64,000 bases of DNA from contig JADLEJ010000049.1 of NCBI GenBank assembly GCA_020846195.1, forward strand, positions 95,254 through 159,253, given 5' to 3'. Below are positions 20,130 through 27,317 of the stretch, in pieces. Both the position numbers and the translations under genes were made by a program. Under the pieces are notes generated by a model, which had not been told where the DNA came from, ran no database searches, and was given only the letters and a program-made list of their open reading frames with translations. The stretch is from Nitrospira sp. GTDB taxonomy: Bacteria; Nitrospirota; Nitrospiria; Nitrospirales; Nitrospiraceae. Position 1 is the first letter of the stretch, and every line of letters begins with the position of its first letter.

Positions 20130-20158
20130 TTGATCGCCTGCCGGACCGATGCTATAGT
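20130..20158 (+). promoter_or_regulatory. Sigma70-type promoter very close to the CARF gene start
   Basis: TTGATC at 20130-20135 and TATAGT at 20153-20158 are separated by exactly 17 bases. Transcription would start around 20164-20167, and the CARF gene ATG is at 20168, so the message would be leaderless or nearly so. No Shine-Dalgarno sequence is visible before the ATG. Read by eye. Confidence 0.6.
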
Positions 20159-20167
20159 CCGCGCGCA

Positions 20168-21424
20168 ATGGCGCATGAACAACCCACCAAAGTGCTGCTG
20201 GTCGCCTTCACCGGCGACGCGGCGGCGGCGGTCGCTGTCATCAACCGGCTGCAGCCGGAGGCGCTCTGCTTTGTCTTGCCGGAATCGGCGAAGACGCTGG
20301 TGGAGTCGGCGGTGCAACCGCACATTGAGCACATGCCGCGCCGATGGGACTGGGTGCCGCTGGCCGATATGCTCGATATGACCGCGTGCCATCGCGTATT
20401 GGCGGGTGCGCTGCCGGACTTGCTGAAGACGTGGGAGGTGCACCCTGGCGATCTGGTGCTCGATCTCACTGGCGCCACTCCGGCCATGGCGGGGGCGTTG
20501 ACGCTGGTTGCCTTGCCGACGAGTTCTCGGACGGTGGCGCTGCTGCCGTGGATCGAAGGGCAGGAGGATGAGCCGATTGCGATCGATGGCCGTCCGATGC
20601 GCTGGGTGCAGGGCAATCTCTGGGACGATGTGGCGCTGGTCTCGCGACACGAGGCCGCCGAGCTGTTCAATCGCGGAATGTATGCCGCTGCCGCGAGACT
20701 CTTTCGCGAGATCGAAACCAGGGTGAGCGGTGGGCAGAAGCCGACCTATCGCGCCTTTGCCGATCTTGCCGAGGGCTACGAATTCTGGGAGCGGTTTCAC
20801 TACCGGCAGGCCTGGGACAAACTGAAGACCGCGGCGAAAGCCTTGGAGATGGCGTCATTGTGGGGCGGCCCTCCAGGGTTGAAAGCGGTGCTTCCGCCTA
20901 TCAATGCCAACGCGAGCTTTCTGGAAAAGCTGGTGCTGGATCCGGCCGATGTCAAAGAGTCGCTGGCGCTGGACGTGCTTGCGCATGCCGGACGCCGTCT
21001 TCATGCGAGCCACGATCCGGAGGCGGCGATGACTGCGATGGTGCGCGCGCTCGAAGCGTTCGCACAGAAGCAGCTGTTCAAACAACAGAAGATCAAAACG
21101 TGGGACGTGCGCCCCGAACAACTCCCGCCGGCGCTTCAGGATATCTGCAGGACCAGCTGGCTGGACGATCTTGACGGCAAATACAAACTCCCGCTGCACG
21201 GGCAGTTTCGCGTGCTCGCGGCTCTCGGCGATCCACTCGGCCAGGCCTTTCTGCGCGAGTGGCCGACCATGAAGCCGCTCCTCGACGCTGCCAATCACGG
21301 CGTGCTCGGCCACGGCTTTGAGCCGGTCAAGCAGGAGCGGGCGCAGCAACTGTACGATGTGATTCTGAAGTTGACCGGGGTTTCCGAGAGTTCTCTGCCG
21401 AAATTCCCGACGCTCACGCTCTAA
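20168..21424 (+). CDS. Orphan CARF-domain protein, TIGR02710 / Cas02710 type
   Basis: A 418-residue protein. Residues 8-130 look like a CARF Rossmann domain that would bind cyclic oligoadenylate: KVLLVAFTGD at the first strand and DLTGATPAMAGALTL (99-113) at the conserved ligand-side motif. The helical second half (LFNRGMYAAAARLFREIE, YEFWERFHYRQAW, RRLHASHDPEAAMTAMVRALEAFAQ) follows the TIGR02710 pattern. Family members usually end with an Arg-Asn...His-Gly HEPN RNase motif; here residues 375-383 read ANHGVLGHG, so the Asn and His are present but Arg is Ala. No CRISPR array or other cas gene is in the window. It abuts the thioesterase gene with no gap. Confidence 0.72.
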   Translation: MAHEQPTKVLLVAFTGDAAAAVAVINRLQPEALCFVLPESAKTLVESAVQPHIEHMPRRWDWVPLADMLDMTACHRVLAGALPDLLKTWEVHPGDLVLDLTGATPAMAGALTLVALPTSSRTVALLPWIEGQEDEPIAIDGRPMRWVQGNLWDDVALVSRHEAAELFNRGMYAAAARLFREIETRVSGGQKPTYRAFADLAEGYEFWERFHYRQAWDKLKTAAKALEMASLWGGPPGLKAVLPPINANASFLEKLVLDPADVKESLALDVLAHAGRRLHASHDPEAAMTAMVRALEAFAQKQLFKQQKIKTWDVRPEQLPPALQDICRTSWLDDLDGKYKLPLHGQFRVLAALGDPLGQAFLREWPTMKPLLDAANHGVLGHGFEPVKQERAQQLYDVILKLTGVSESSLPKFPTLTL

Positions 21425-21835
21425 ATGGAAATCAAAATTTATTACGAAGACACGGATTGCGGCGGAGTGGTCTACTACGCCAATTATCTGAAGTATTTCG
21501 AGCGGGCGCGGACACACTACCTGGAAGAGCGGGGGGTGTCGGTGGCCGGCCTGATGAACGAGGGGACGGTGTTTGTGGTGGTGCGGGCCGAGTTGGACTA
21601 TCGGTCCCCCGCGCGATACGGCGACACATTGCTCATCAATACCGTCGTCTCAGATCTGAGTGTAGCTTCCATGACCTTTACTCATGTAGTGAAGGAGAAA
21701 GCAAGCGGGCGTGTCATCGTGGAAGGGTCCGCTCGCCTGGCCGCCACGGATGGAAGCGGCAAGGTAAAACGCCTCGACAAGGCCGTCGTTGCCGCCCTCC
21801 AGCCTGGAGCCGATAAGGAGTTATGGAATGGATAA
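21425..21835 (+). CDS. YbgC-like acyl-CoA thioesterase
   Basis: A 136-residue hot-dog-fold thioesterase. The signature YYEDTDCGGVVYYANYLKYF contains the catalytic Asp, followed by ERARTHYLEERG. YbgC proteins usually accompany tol-pal genes and act on acyl-CoA or acyl-ACP; no tol-pal genes are here. Its ATG follows the CARF gene TAA directly (0 bases), suggesting translational coupling. The stop TAA overlaps the start of the 37-residue gene that follows. Confidence 0.9.
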   Translation: MEIKIYYEDTDCGGVVYYANYLKYFERARTHYLEERGVSVAGLMNEGTVFVVVRAELDYRSPARYGDTLLINTVVSDLSVASMTFTHVVKEKASGRVIVEGSARLAATDGSGKVKRLDKAVVAALQPGADKELWNG

Positions 21836-21941
21836 GCTCGGAACCTGGCTCGCCGTCACCGGCGTCGCGATCGGATTCATCGTCCTCGGTTGGCTGCTGT
21901 TCTCGGAGAACCCGTCGGATAAGACCAAGAAAAAACCATAA
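21828..21941 (+). CDS. 37-residue single-pass membrane peptide
   Basis: A short frame starting inside the end of the ybgC-like gene. ATAAGGAG at 21813-21820 lies 7 bases before ATG 21828. The product has one hydrophobic segment (WLAVTGVAIGFIVLGWLLF, about residues 7-25) and a lysine-rich tail KTKKKP, so the C-terminus should be cytoplasmic. The good ribosome site and overlap with the preceding stop support a real gene. Function unknown; it lies just before the integron-like site. Confidence 0.6.
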   Translation: MDKLGTWLAVTGVAIGFIVLGWLLFSENPSDKTKKKP

Positions 21942-21960
21942 CCAGCCTTGTTTTAGTCAT

Positions 21961-22047
21961 GCCTAACATTGGCGCTGTGCCGCATCGACATCGACTATAG
22001 CTTTCCAACCAAATGAAGCTGCGGCTAGTACAGGCGAATGGTTAGGC
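21961..22047 (-). repeat. attC-like recombination site
   Basis: An 87-base element bounded by GCCTAAC (21961-21967) and its inverse GTTAGGC (22041-22047). Inner parts also pair: CTGT and GCCGCA on the left match ACAG and TGCGGC on the right, with an unpaired spacer next to each core and small bulges, as in integron attC sites where the folded bottom strand is recombined. The stop codon of the nuclease-like gene lies within the core. No folding program was run. Confidence 0.7.
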
Positions 22048-22827
22048 CCTGTTCCCGCTACCGTCAATCGTTGTCACGGTAGTTCCTGCCACAGCAGGGA
22101 CAAATCTTTGGAATTCATGCCCGGGATACTTCGTCCGGAGTGAAGCAAGTACGGCCGCATCATCTTTCCTGTCCACATTAGGTTCGACGATGTAGCACAG
22201 ATCGCTTTCCTCAAGCCGCTGAATATCAACCGCTGCCTCCCGAAGAATTCCAAAGAGTGCACTTCGAGAAAATGCCTCGCGTCGCGGTGATAATTCGTTG
22301 GGAATTAAATTTAACAACCCATCCAACTCAACAATGCTTCCGTCAATATCTTTGTAGCGCCAATAATCTGCGAAGTCCGCATACACGCAAGGACGAATGC
22401 GCTTTTCCCCGTTACTCTGCCCAAAGACCATCCGAATACCCAGAAGGGTGGCCACCAACTGCTCTCGCGCGCCTTGAACAAAAGGGCTCGAGTCGGCCCG
22501 ATACCACAACACACGGAAATCTGTCGGAGCCGCCAGGTTTATGAGTTGCTCTCTTGCCCTCTTGATGTCCCTCGAGAGCCAGTTCTGCTTATCAAGCGGG
22601 ATCAGCATCGAGTCAGTTTTGCCGATACCTACTGATTCCATCTTTAAGCGTAGTTCTGCGTGCAGCTCGCGGGTCTTTACTTCAAAGTAATAGACCTCTG
22701 CATCTTTGGTTGCATGCAGATCGGGCTTCGATAATTTCGGATCTTCCTGAATGCGCTCAACCGTGAAGTTCAGAGCCTCAAGCCTCTTTTTGACTGCGTC
22801 CTCGTCGCTCCCAACTGGTTCAGTCAT
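22042..22827 (-). CDS. PD-(D/E)XK nuclease-like protein in integron cassette
   Basis: A 261-residue protein not known to me by name. The N-terminal part has a restriction-endonuclease-like core: helix DAVKKRLEALNF, then SKPDLHA with Asp36 and YYFEVKTR with Glu49 and Lys51, giving D-x12-E-x-K. The remaining 200 residues carry no motif I recognise and could be a target-recognition or effector part. No signal peptide. It starts 6 bases after the upstream core site and its TAA lies in the attC core, so it is the cassette gene. Codon usage and GC are unlike the neighbours. Possible roles are phage defence or DNA repair; both are guesses. Confidence 0.75.
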   Translation of the reverse strand: MTEPVGSDEDAVKKRLEALNFTVERIQEDPKLSKPDLHATKDAEVYYFEVKTRELHAELRLKMESVGIGKTDSMLIPLDKQNWLSRDIKRAREQLINLAAPTDFRVLWYRADSSPFVQGAREQLVATLLGIRMVFGQSNGEKRIRPCVYADFADYWRYKDIDGSIVELDGLLNLIPNELSPRREAFSRSALFGILREAAVDIQRLEESDLCYIVEPNVDRKDDAAVLASLRTKYPGHEFQRFVPAVAGTTVTTIDGSGNRA

Positions 22828-22833
22828 ATGTGT

Positions 22834-22840
22834 GCCTAAC
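22834..22840 (-). repeat. Upstream integron core site
   Basis: GTTAGGC on the minus strand, identical to the core at the far end of the attC-like site. To the right there is an imperfect inverted repeat (AGTCTGC near 22846 and GCGGACT near 22853) but no partner core within 150 bases, so this is not a second attC. It may be an attI-like or secondary insertion site. Confidence 0.55.
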
Positions 22841-23299
22841 TAGTAAGTCTGCTGCGGACTACCCACGCACCCTAATAACTGGCAAGTCTACTTGAGAATC
22901 CAGCGCTTGTTCAAATTTCGTCCTGTTCCACTGACAGCATGGGCAGCGACTCCTGCAGCCCATCAGTCCGCAGTATATCTTTGCCATGGATCTTTCCTGT
23001 CACAATCGATCCGCGGGCCTACTGCTTCCACCGCAGTTCAGAAGGAGCTGGAACGAGGATATTCTGAATTCCGAATAGTAATCGGCTATGTTGCCTGCCA
23101 AGAATGTTGGGCCTTCCGATAGTTCTGCTATCTCGACGCTCGGTATTGACGATGGATTTGCTATTCCGACGCCACTTGCGGTCATATAACAAGCTGATTT
23201 TCTTGTCTGTTCATATGCTTTGCGATCCAGGCCCATCGTATAGCTAATTCATTTCTGCTGCCAATCAATGCGGACGATGAATTGGGTGAACCACCGGGG
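22841..23299 (+). other. Gene-free accessory spacer
   Basis: About 460 bases of lower-GC DNA between the cassette and the toxin gene. I see no convincing gene on either strand; short open frames lack ribosome sites and recognisable content. A near-palindrome around an EcoRI-type GAATTC lies at 23061-23076. No integrase remnant was recognised. It reads like decayed accessory sequence. Confidence 0.5.
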
Positions 23300-23596
23300 T
23301 CATTTTCGGCTGCTCCACATGTCAGGTGCTCGGTGAAGGTGCAGAACGGCAAGAATCTTCACGTCTTGCGCTTCGACGAGGAAATACACTCCATAAGGGA
23401 AGCGGTGGAGAAGGGCTCGGCGAACGGTATGTTCCAGCTGCGGGAATTGTTGAGGGTTCTCACTGATTCTCTGAAACACCCGTTCGAGTTCGTTGAGGAA
23501 GTCTACGCCAAGCCTAGGCTTCTGGTCCTCGTACCACAGCGTTGCGGCTTGGATGTCCAGATCCGACTGAGGTTGGACGACAAGGCGTCGAGCCAT
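23300..23596 (-). CDS. RelE/ParE-family toxin
   Basis: A 98-residue ParE-type toxin: N-terminal helix QSDLDIQAATLWYEDQKPRLG, helix NELERVFQRISENPQQFP, and strands RRALLHRFPYGVYFLVEA and VKILAVLHLHRAP. RelE members cut ribosome-bound mRNA, ParE members poison gyrase; ParE is more likely from the YGVYF...VLHLHR pattern. It follows the antitoxin by 8 bases in the same operon, antitoxin first, as is usual. Confidence 0.88.
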   Translation of the reverse strand: MARRLVVQPQSDLDIQAATLWYEDQKPRLGVDFLNELERVFQRISENPQQFPQLEHTVRRALLHRFPYGVYFLVEAQDVKILAVLHLHRAPDMWSSRK

Positions 23597-23604
23597 GAGT
23601 CAGG

Positions 23605-23844
23605 TCAGCGATCCCGCAACTTGCGCTCGATATTCGTACGAACTTCTGACCAGGGGCGACCTGCGGTTGGATTGGTTTTGTACGTTTCTAGTCGTTCGAG
23701 GATGACACGCTGGTGCCATTCGGGCACTGGGACTTGTTCCGGGCTTGCAGCAATTCGATCCCACAGCGATTGGATATAGTCGATCTGTTCGTCGAGAGGG
23801 AGTTTGTCGAATCCTGGAGGAGGGAGAGGGATGACCTTGGACAT
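23605..23844 (-). CDS. Antitoxin (addiction module component family)
   Basis: A 79-residue protein of the TIGR02574-like antitoxin group: LPLDEQIDYIQSLWDRIAAS and VPVPEWHQRVILERLETYKTNP, ending in a basic helix (WSEVRTNIERKL). It should bind the toxin encoded 8 bases downstream and may repress the operon. Start ATG 23844 gives the typical N-terminus; the frame is open for 15 more codons upstream. Confidence 0.85.
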   Translation of the reverse strand: MSKVIPLPPPGFDKLPLDEQIDYIQSLWDRIAASPEQVPVPEWHQRVILERLETYKTNPTAGRPWSEVRTNIERKLRDR

Positions 23845-23950
23845 TTGTACGTTCCTCTTACTAAAAGTATACCGTAATCTAGGGGGCAAGCAAAGTTTTC
23901 TGATGGGCGCTGTTATGGCAGCCAGCCTGGTTGTCCCGAGCCCGTTAGGT

Positions 23951-24523
23951 TCAAGGCTTGCTATACCCTTCCTGCTTCAGCACCTCCGCCACATTCTTTC
24001 CATTCACAAACACATCGGCGACGGTGCGGCCGTAGACATCCTGGCCATGCGGCACGATGCGGATGGGGCCTTCTTTAAGAAGTTGCTCCAGCCGTTGTCG
24101 GGCTTCGGGGCCGCGCGGTTCGTTCAGTTCAGGGGTATCGATGCCGCGAAGTCTGATGCGCTCCGGTCCCATGCGCAGCGTATCGCCGTCGATAGTACGG
24201 ATCGACTGGCTGGTTGGAGTTCTTCTCCCGGAGATCCGGCCCAAGGCAGAGGGGCTGGCGTTTTTCTGGCGAGGCGCGATTTTGTAGCGGCCTTTCGGAA
24301 GCTTGTGCGGATGACTACCGGAAGGGCGGCGTTGGCGATGGGGTTGCAGGGTCGAAGAAGGAGAATTTTCGTTGAACGCCGGGTTCCAACACAGGTCGCA
24401 ATTTTTCTGAAGGGTCGATTCTTCACTGGAGGCTGAGAGTCGATAGGCTTGAGCCAAGTCCCACCAGAATGTTGACCAGCTCAGAAAGCACAATGTCATG
24501 ATGGCTGTGAAATTAAGATGCAT
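23951..24523 (-). CDS. Secreted thermonuclease-like (SNase) protein
   Basis: A 190-residue protein with an N-terminal hydrophobic segment (signal peptide or anchor, residues 6-25), a basic Pro/Ser-rich linker with two close cysteines, and a C-terminal SNase domain: IDGDTLRMGPERIRLRGIDTPEL, RGPEARQRLEQLL and YGRTVADVFVNGKNVAEVLK. The metal-site Asp and the catalytic Arg of the RGID and YGR motifs are visible. It probably degrades nucleic acid outside the cytoplasm. The linker is longer than in minimal SNases. Confidence 0.83.
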   Translation of the reverse strand: MHLNFTAIMTLCFLSWSTFWWDLAQAYRLSASSEESTLQKNCDLCWNPAFNENSPSSTLQPHRQRRPSGSHPHKLPKGRYKIAPRQKNASPSALGRISGRRTPTSQSIRTIDGDTLRMGPERIRLRGIDTPELNEPRGPEARQRLEQLLKEGPIRIVPHGQDVYGRTVADVFVNGKNVAEVLKQEGYSKP

Positions 24524-24632
24524 GTCTTCGTGCTAAGCAGGGCTCGTGCCGTGAGGCGTTCGGTTGACAACGATCAAAACGGCGTGCTGGAATGCCCGCG
24601 TTTCACGAACCACGAATCATGGAGGTTGTACG

Positions 24633-24863
24633 ATGGATATGATGGGACGGGTGGGGTTGATCGAGGTGCCGATCTTGATCGCCCCGGATCAAAAAGTCTG
24701 GATGGATCGCATGATCAAGGAAGGGAAAATTGCGATTCCGCCTGGCGGGACGCTCGAAAAAGGCTCGCTCTATTCGATGTTTATCAGGATGCTCCTGCAT
24801 AACGCGAGGGAAGAGCAAAAGCGGCAGGAAATATTAGATATGGACGACGAGGACGACGAATAG
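24633..24863 (+). CDS. Small hypothetical protein with acidic tail
   Basis: A 76-residue protein not recognised. GGAGG at 24621-24625 precedes ATG 24633 by 7 bases, a strong site that decides the start. The N-terminal half is mixed (VGLIEVPILIAPDQKVWMDRM), the middle GTLEKGSLYSMFIRMLL looks like a helix, and the tail is very acidic (DMDDEDDE). No signal peptide. It stands alone on the plus strand before a structured repeat. Confidence 0.65.
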   Translation: MDMMGRVGLIEVPILIAPDQKVWMDRMIKEGKIAIPPGGTLEKGSLYSMFIRMLLHNAREEQKRQEILDMDDEDDE

Positions 24864-24917
24864 ACGGGTCGATGAAAATAATCGCTAGCGGCGTTCTCAC
24901 GTCGCTCCAGACTTCAA

Positions 24918-24998
24918 CGTACTAGGAAGTACGCCTCAGTCTTTCGCTCGCTGCGGCCTTGCCGGTCGGTCGTTTTGATCAACCCGCAAGGCCGCAGC
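24918..24998. repeat. Structured non-coding repeat element (two hairpins)
   Basis: Between the small ORF and hemL lies a gene-free stretch with two perfect inverted repeats: CGTACT (24918-24923) with AGTACG (24928-24933), and GCTGCGGCCTTGC (24950-24962) with GCAAGGCCGCAGC (24986-24998). The second has a 23-base loop and no T-run, so it is not a classic terminator. It resembles REP-type intergenic elements; I cannot count genome copies. Confidence 0.5.
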
Positions 24999-25060
24999 TG
25001 TATCGAATGGGCTCTGTTTGTATCCAGCGAGATACAAGCTGACGCCACACGAGAGACGGA

Positions 25061-26344
25061 CTATAAGCTCTTGAAGGCGGTGTGCGCGGCGCGGATGGTT
25101 TTCTCGATGTCCTGGGCGGTGTGGGCGGTGGAGAGAAAAGCCGCTTCGAATTGCGACGGCGCGAGGTAGATGCCCTGGTCCAGCATCTTATGGAAATACT
25201 TTCCGTAGCGCGCGGTATCGGCCTGTTTCACGGTATGCCAATCGCTGACCGGCGTTGAGGTAAAGAATGCCGTGAGCATGGACCCGACGCGGGCCTGGAT
25301 CAGCGGAACGCCGGATTTTTTTGCGGCTTGGTCGATGCCCTTCGCCAGAGCCGCCGACTGTTCCTCGAGCTTCTTGTAGACGCCTTTTTTCTTCAGCTGT
25401 TTCAACGTTTCGATTCCGGCCGATACGGCCAGCGGATTGCCTGAGAGGGTGCCTGCTTGATAGACGGGTCCTGAAGGCGCGATCAGATCCATGATCTCTT
25501 TCCGCCCGCCGTAGGCGCCGACCGGCAGCCCGCCGCCAATGATTTTCCCCAGGACCGTGAGGTCCGGCGTGATGCCGTAGAGCGCTTGCGCTCCTCCGTA
25601 ATTCACCCGAAATCCTGAAATCACTTCGTCAAAGACGAGAAGGATGTCATTCTCTGCCGTCAGCCGGCGCAGAGCGGAGAGAAATTCCGGCGCCGGAGGC
25701 ACGACGCCCATATTGCCTGCGATCGGTTCCAGAATAATGCAGGCCAGGTTCTTGCGGTGTTTAGCCACCAATTTTCGCACGGCAGCGATGTCGTTGTAGG
25801 GGGCGGTCAGTGTGTGTTTGGCGAAGTCGGCCGGCACGCCTGGCGAATCGGGAATGCCTAAAGTTGCCAGACCGGAACCGGCTTTCGCGAGCAGGTAGTC
25901 GCTATGCCCGTGGTAGCAGCCTTCGAATTTCAGGATGCTGTCCCGTTTCGTGAAGCCGCGGGCCACACGAATAGCGCTCATCACGGCTTCTGTGCCGGAG
26001 CTGACCAGGCGCACTTTCTCTATGGATGGGAACGCCTCGCGAATCATGCGGGCGAGCGTGACTTCCAATTCGGTGGGCGCGCCATAGCTGGTGCCGTTGT
26101 CGGCGGCTTTCTTGATCGTTCGGATGACCGCCGGAGCGGCATGTCCCAGGATCATGGGGCCCCAGGAGAGGACATAGTCGAGATAGGTGTTGCCGTCGGC
26201 GTCGTAGAGTTTGGCTCCCTTGGCGCGTGTGATGAACCGGGGCTGCCCTCCGACGGAACGGAAGGCTCGGACGGGACTATTAACCCCACCGGGAATGAGT
26301 TGTTGCGCTGCGGAAAAAAGCTGGGCCGATCGAGTGGTTTTCAT
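25061..26344 (-). CDS. hemL: Glutamate-1-semialdehyde 2,1-aminomutase
   Basis: PLP enzyme making 5-aminolevulinate in the C5 haem pathway. At 427 residues it is full length. Motifs: LIPGGVNSPVRAF, DADGNTYLDYVLSWGPMILGH, SSGTEAVMSAIRVARG, GCYHGHSD, VFDEVISGFRV and VLGKIIGGGLPVGAYGG with the PLP-binding Lys. Start ATG 26344 (MKTTRSAQLF) is the standard N-terminus; 11 extra open codons lie upstream. The 275 bases upstream to the next gene hold no clear gene. Confidence 0.96.
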   Translation of the reverse strand: MKTTRSAQLFSAAQQLIPGGVNSPVRAFRSVGGQPRFITRAKGAKLYDADGNTYLDYVLSWGPMILGHAAPAVIRTIKKAADNGTSYGAPTELEVTLARMIREAFPSIEKVRLVSSGTEAVMSAIRVARGFTKRDSILKFEGCYHGHSDYLLAKAGSGLATLGIPDSPGVPADFAKHTLTAPYNDIAAVRKLVAKHRKNLACIILEPIAGNMGVVPPAPEFLSALRRLTAENDILLVFDEVISGFRVNYGGAQALYGITPDLTVLGKIIGGGLPVGAYGGRKEIMDLIAPSGPVYQAGTLSGNPLAVSAGIETLKQLKKKGVYKKLEEQSAALAKGIDQAAKKSGVPLIQARVGSMLTAFFTSTPVSDWHTVKQADTARYGKYFHKMLDQGIYLAPSQFEAAFLSTAHTAQDIEKTIRAAHTAFKSL

Positions 26345-26619
26345 AACGGGGGCGCACCCTAGCATGCTGCTCTGCATCGGTCAAGAAAGTCTATTCGCGA
26401 TTGAGGAGAAGCGGGGCTGGCGACCATCGCCTCATCGAGGAGCAAAAGTGTCTCATGAGATACGGCCCTATCGATTTAGATACGATTGGCTTGATCCTAT
26501 TGCAACCGGAAGAGGACGATTTACTCGAAAATTCGGTAGGGAGCGATAGGCGGCATCACGGCCTAACTCTTGCTGCGTGTATTTGACGAGCGATGCATCG
26601 GAGTAATGAGGAGTAAATT

Positions 26620-26883
26620 ATGACGGTGGTGTGTTCATGGTGCCGGCATGAAGGATTAGCCGGAGTCTTTGGGGAAAAAGCTCCCTTCGATGACCGGCGG
26701 GAGACCCATGGGATTTGTCCGTCGCATCGGATCCAGGTTCGGATCGGATGGAGTGAGACAGGATCCGCTCGCAGCGGCGACACGCAGGGGTCGACGACTC
26801 TGGACGTCGGCGGGTCTATCGCGCGTTCCGCAGCCCACCTTTTGAGCGGACTGCGAAACCTTTCTCGGAGAGCCGGGCTGTAG
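26620..26883 (+). CDS. Small zinc-binding-type protein
   Basis: An 87-residue protein. The N-terminus has CSWC and then THGICPSH, a Cys2-Cys/His arrangement likely to bind zinc. The second half is low-complexity (Ser/Gly/Arg rich) and may be unstructured. GAGGAG at 26607-26612, 8 bases before ATG 26620, supports the start. Function unknown. Confidence 0.65.
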   Translation: MTVVCSWCRHEGLAGVFGEKAPFDDRRETHGICPSHRIQVRIGWSETGSARSGDTQGSTTLDVGGSIARSAAHLLSGLRNLSRRAGL

Positions 26884-26903
26884 ATTTCCCAGCCGTACGC
26901 ATT

Positions 26904-27305
26904 CTATTTCCCTTGAAACATCTTCAGCAGTTGGTCGAGTCCGCCGGCTTCAATTTTCCCGGTCGGGGTCAGCTTGTCCACGAGGTCCGGTAACAGACCG
27001 GCGAGCTGCGCGCCGGCGGCATCGGTCGAGATTCCGGCCTTGGCCGCCAGTTGTTTGAGCAGGTCGCCGCCGAGGCCCTGTTGAATCTGCTGCGGGGTCA
27101 CAGGGAGATTCTTGCCGGTGCTCACCCACGAGTTCACGATGTCGCCCAGGCCGTTCTTTTGGAAGGTCTGGACCAATCCCGCGAGTCCTCCGACCGAACT
27201 GTTCTGGCCGAGTAAGCTGGTTACGGCTTGCAGCAAAGGATTTTGGCTGCCATTTCCCTCGAGCATGCCGCCGACCGCTTGTCCTAATTGATCCATGAAA
27301 CTCAT
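26904..27305 (-). CDS. YidB/DUF937-like protein
   Basis: A 133-residue Gly/Gln/Leu-rich helical protein with the family pattern FMDQLGQAVGGMLEG, NPLLQAVTSLLGQ, GGLAGLVQTFQKNGLGDIVNSWV, NLPVTPQQIQQGLG and a terminal LTPTGKI...LDQLLKMF. No signal peptide. The biological role of YidB is not established. It follows the barstar-like gene by 12 bases on the same strand. Confidence 0.85.
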   Translation of the reverse strand: MSFMDQLGQAVGGMLEGNGSQNPLLQAVTSLLGQNSSVGGLAGLVQTFQKNGLGDIVNSWVSTGKNLPVTPQQIQQGLGGDLLKQLAAKAGISTDAAGAQLAGLLPDLVDKLTPTGKIEAGGLDQLLKMFQGK

Positions 27306-27317
27306 GGCGGTGTCCTC

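Larger units (their letters stand above)
21961..22840 (-). mobile_element. Single integron-type gene cassette (integrase not in window)
   Basis: Read on the minus strand, the unit begins with core site GTTAGGC at 22840-22834, has a start codon at 22827, one gene, a stop codon embedded in GCCTAAC (22047-22041), and ends with a matching GTTAGGC at 21967-21961. That is the structure of an integron cassette: short leader, one ORF, attC. The excisable unit would be about 873 bases. No integron integrase is present within the window, so it would be a lone cassette (CALIN-like) or a cassette inserted at a secondary site. Base composition is visibly poorer in GC than the flanks. Confidence 0.65.

Noticed and set aside
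22834..22980. A second complete attC to the right of the cassette
   Set aside because: Only one core is present; nothing of the form GTTRRRY lies at a suitable distance, so it is kept as a single core site.
23061..23076. Near-palindrome around GAATTC
   Set aside because: Two mismatches, no repeat copies and no adjacent gene; likely chance in accessory DNA.
20168..24000. CRISPR array linked to the CARF protein
   Set aside because: No regularly spaced direct repeats are visible here or elsewhere in the window.
26561..26567. A further GCCTAAC word as a possible second attC
   Set aside because: No GTTRRRY partner within 150 bases and no pairing arms; probably chance.
26401..26586. Small plus-strand ORF upstream of the zinc-type protein
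   Set aside because: Starts with TTG, has no clear ribosome site and no recognisable content.
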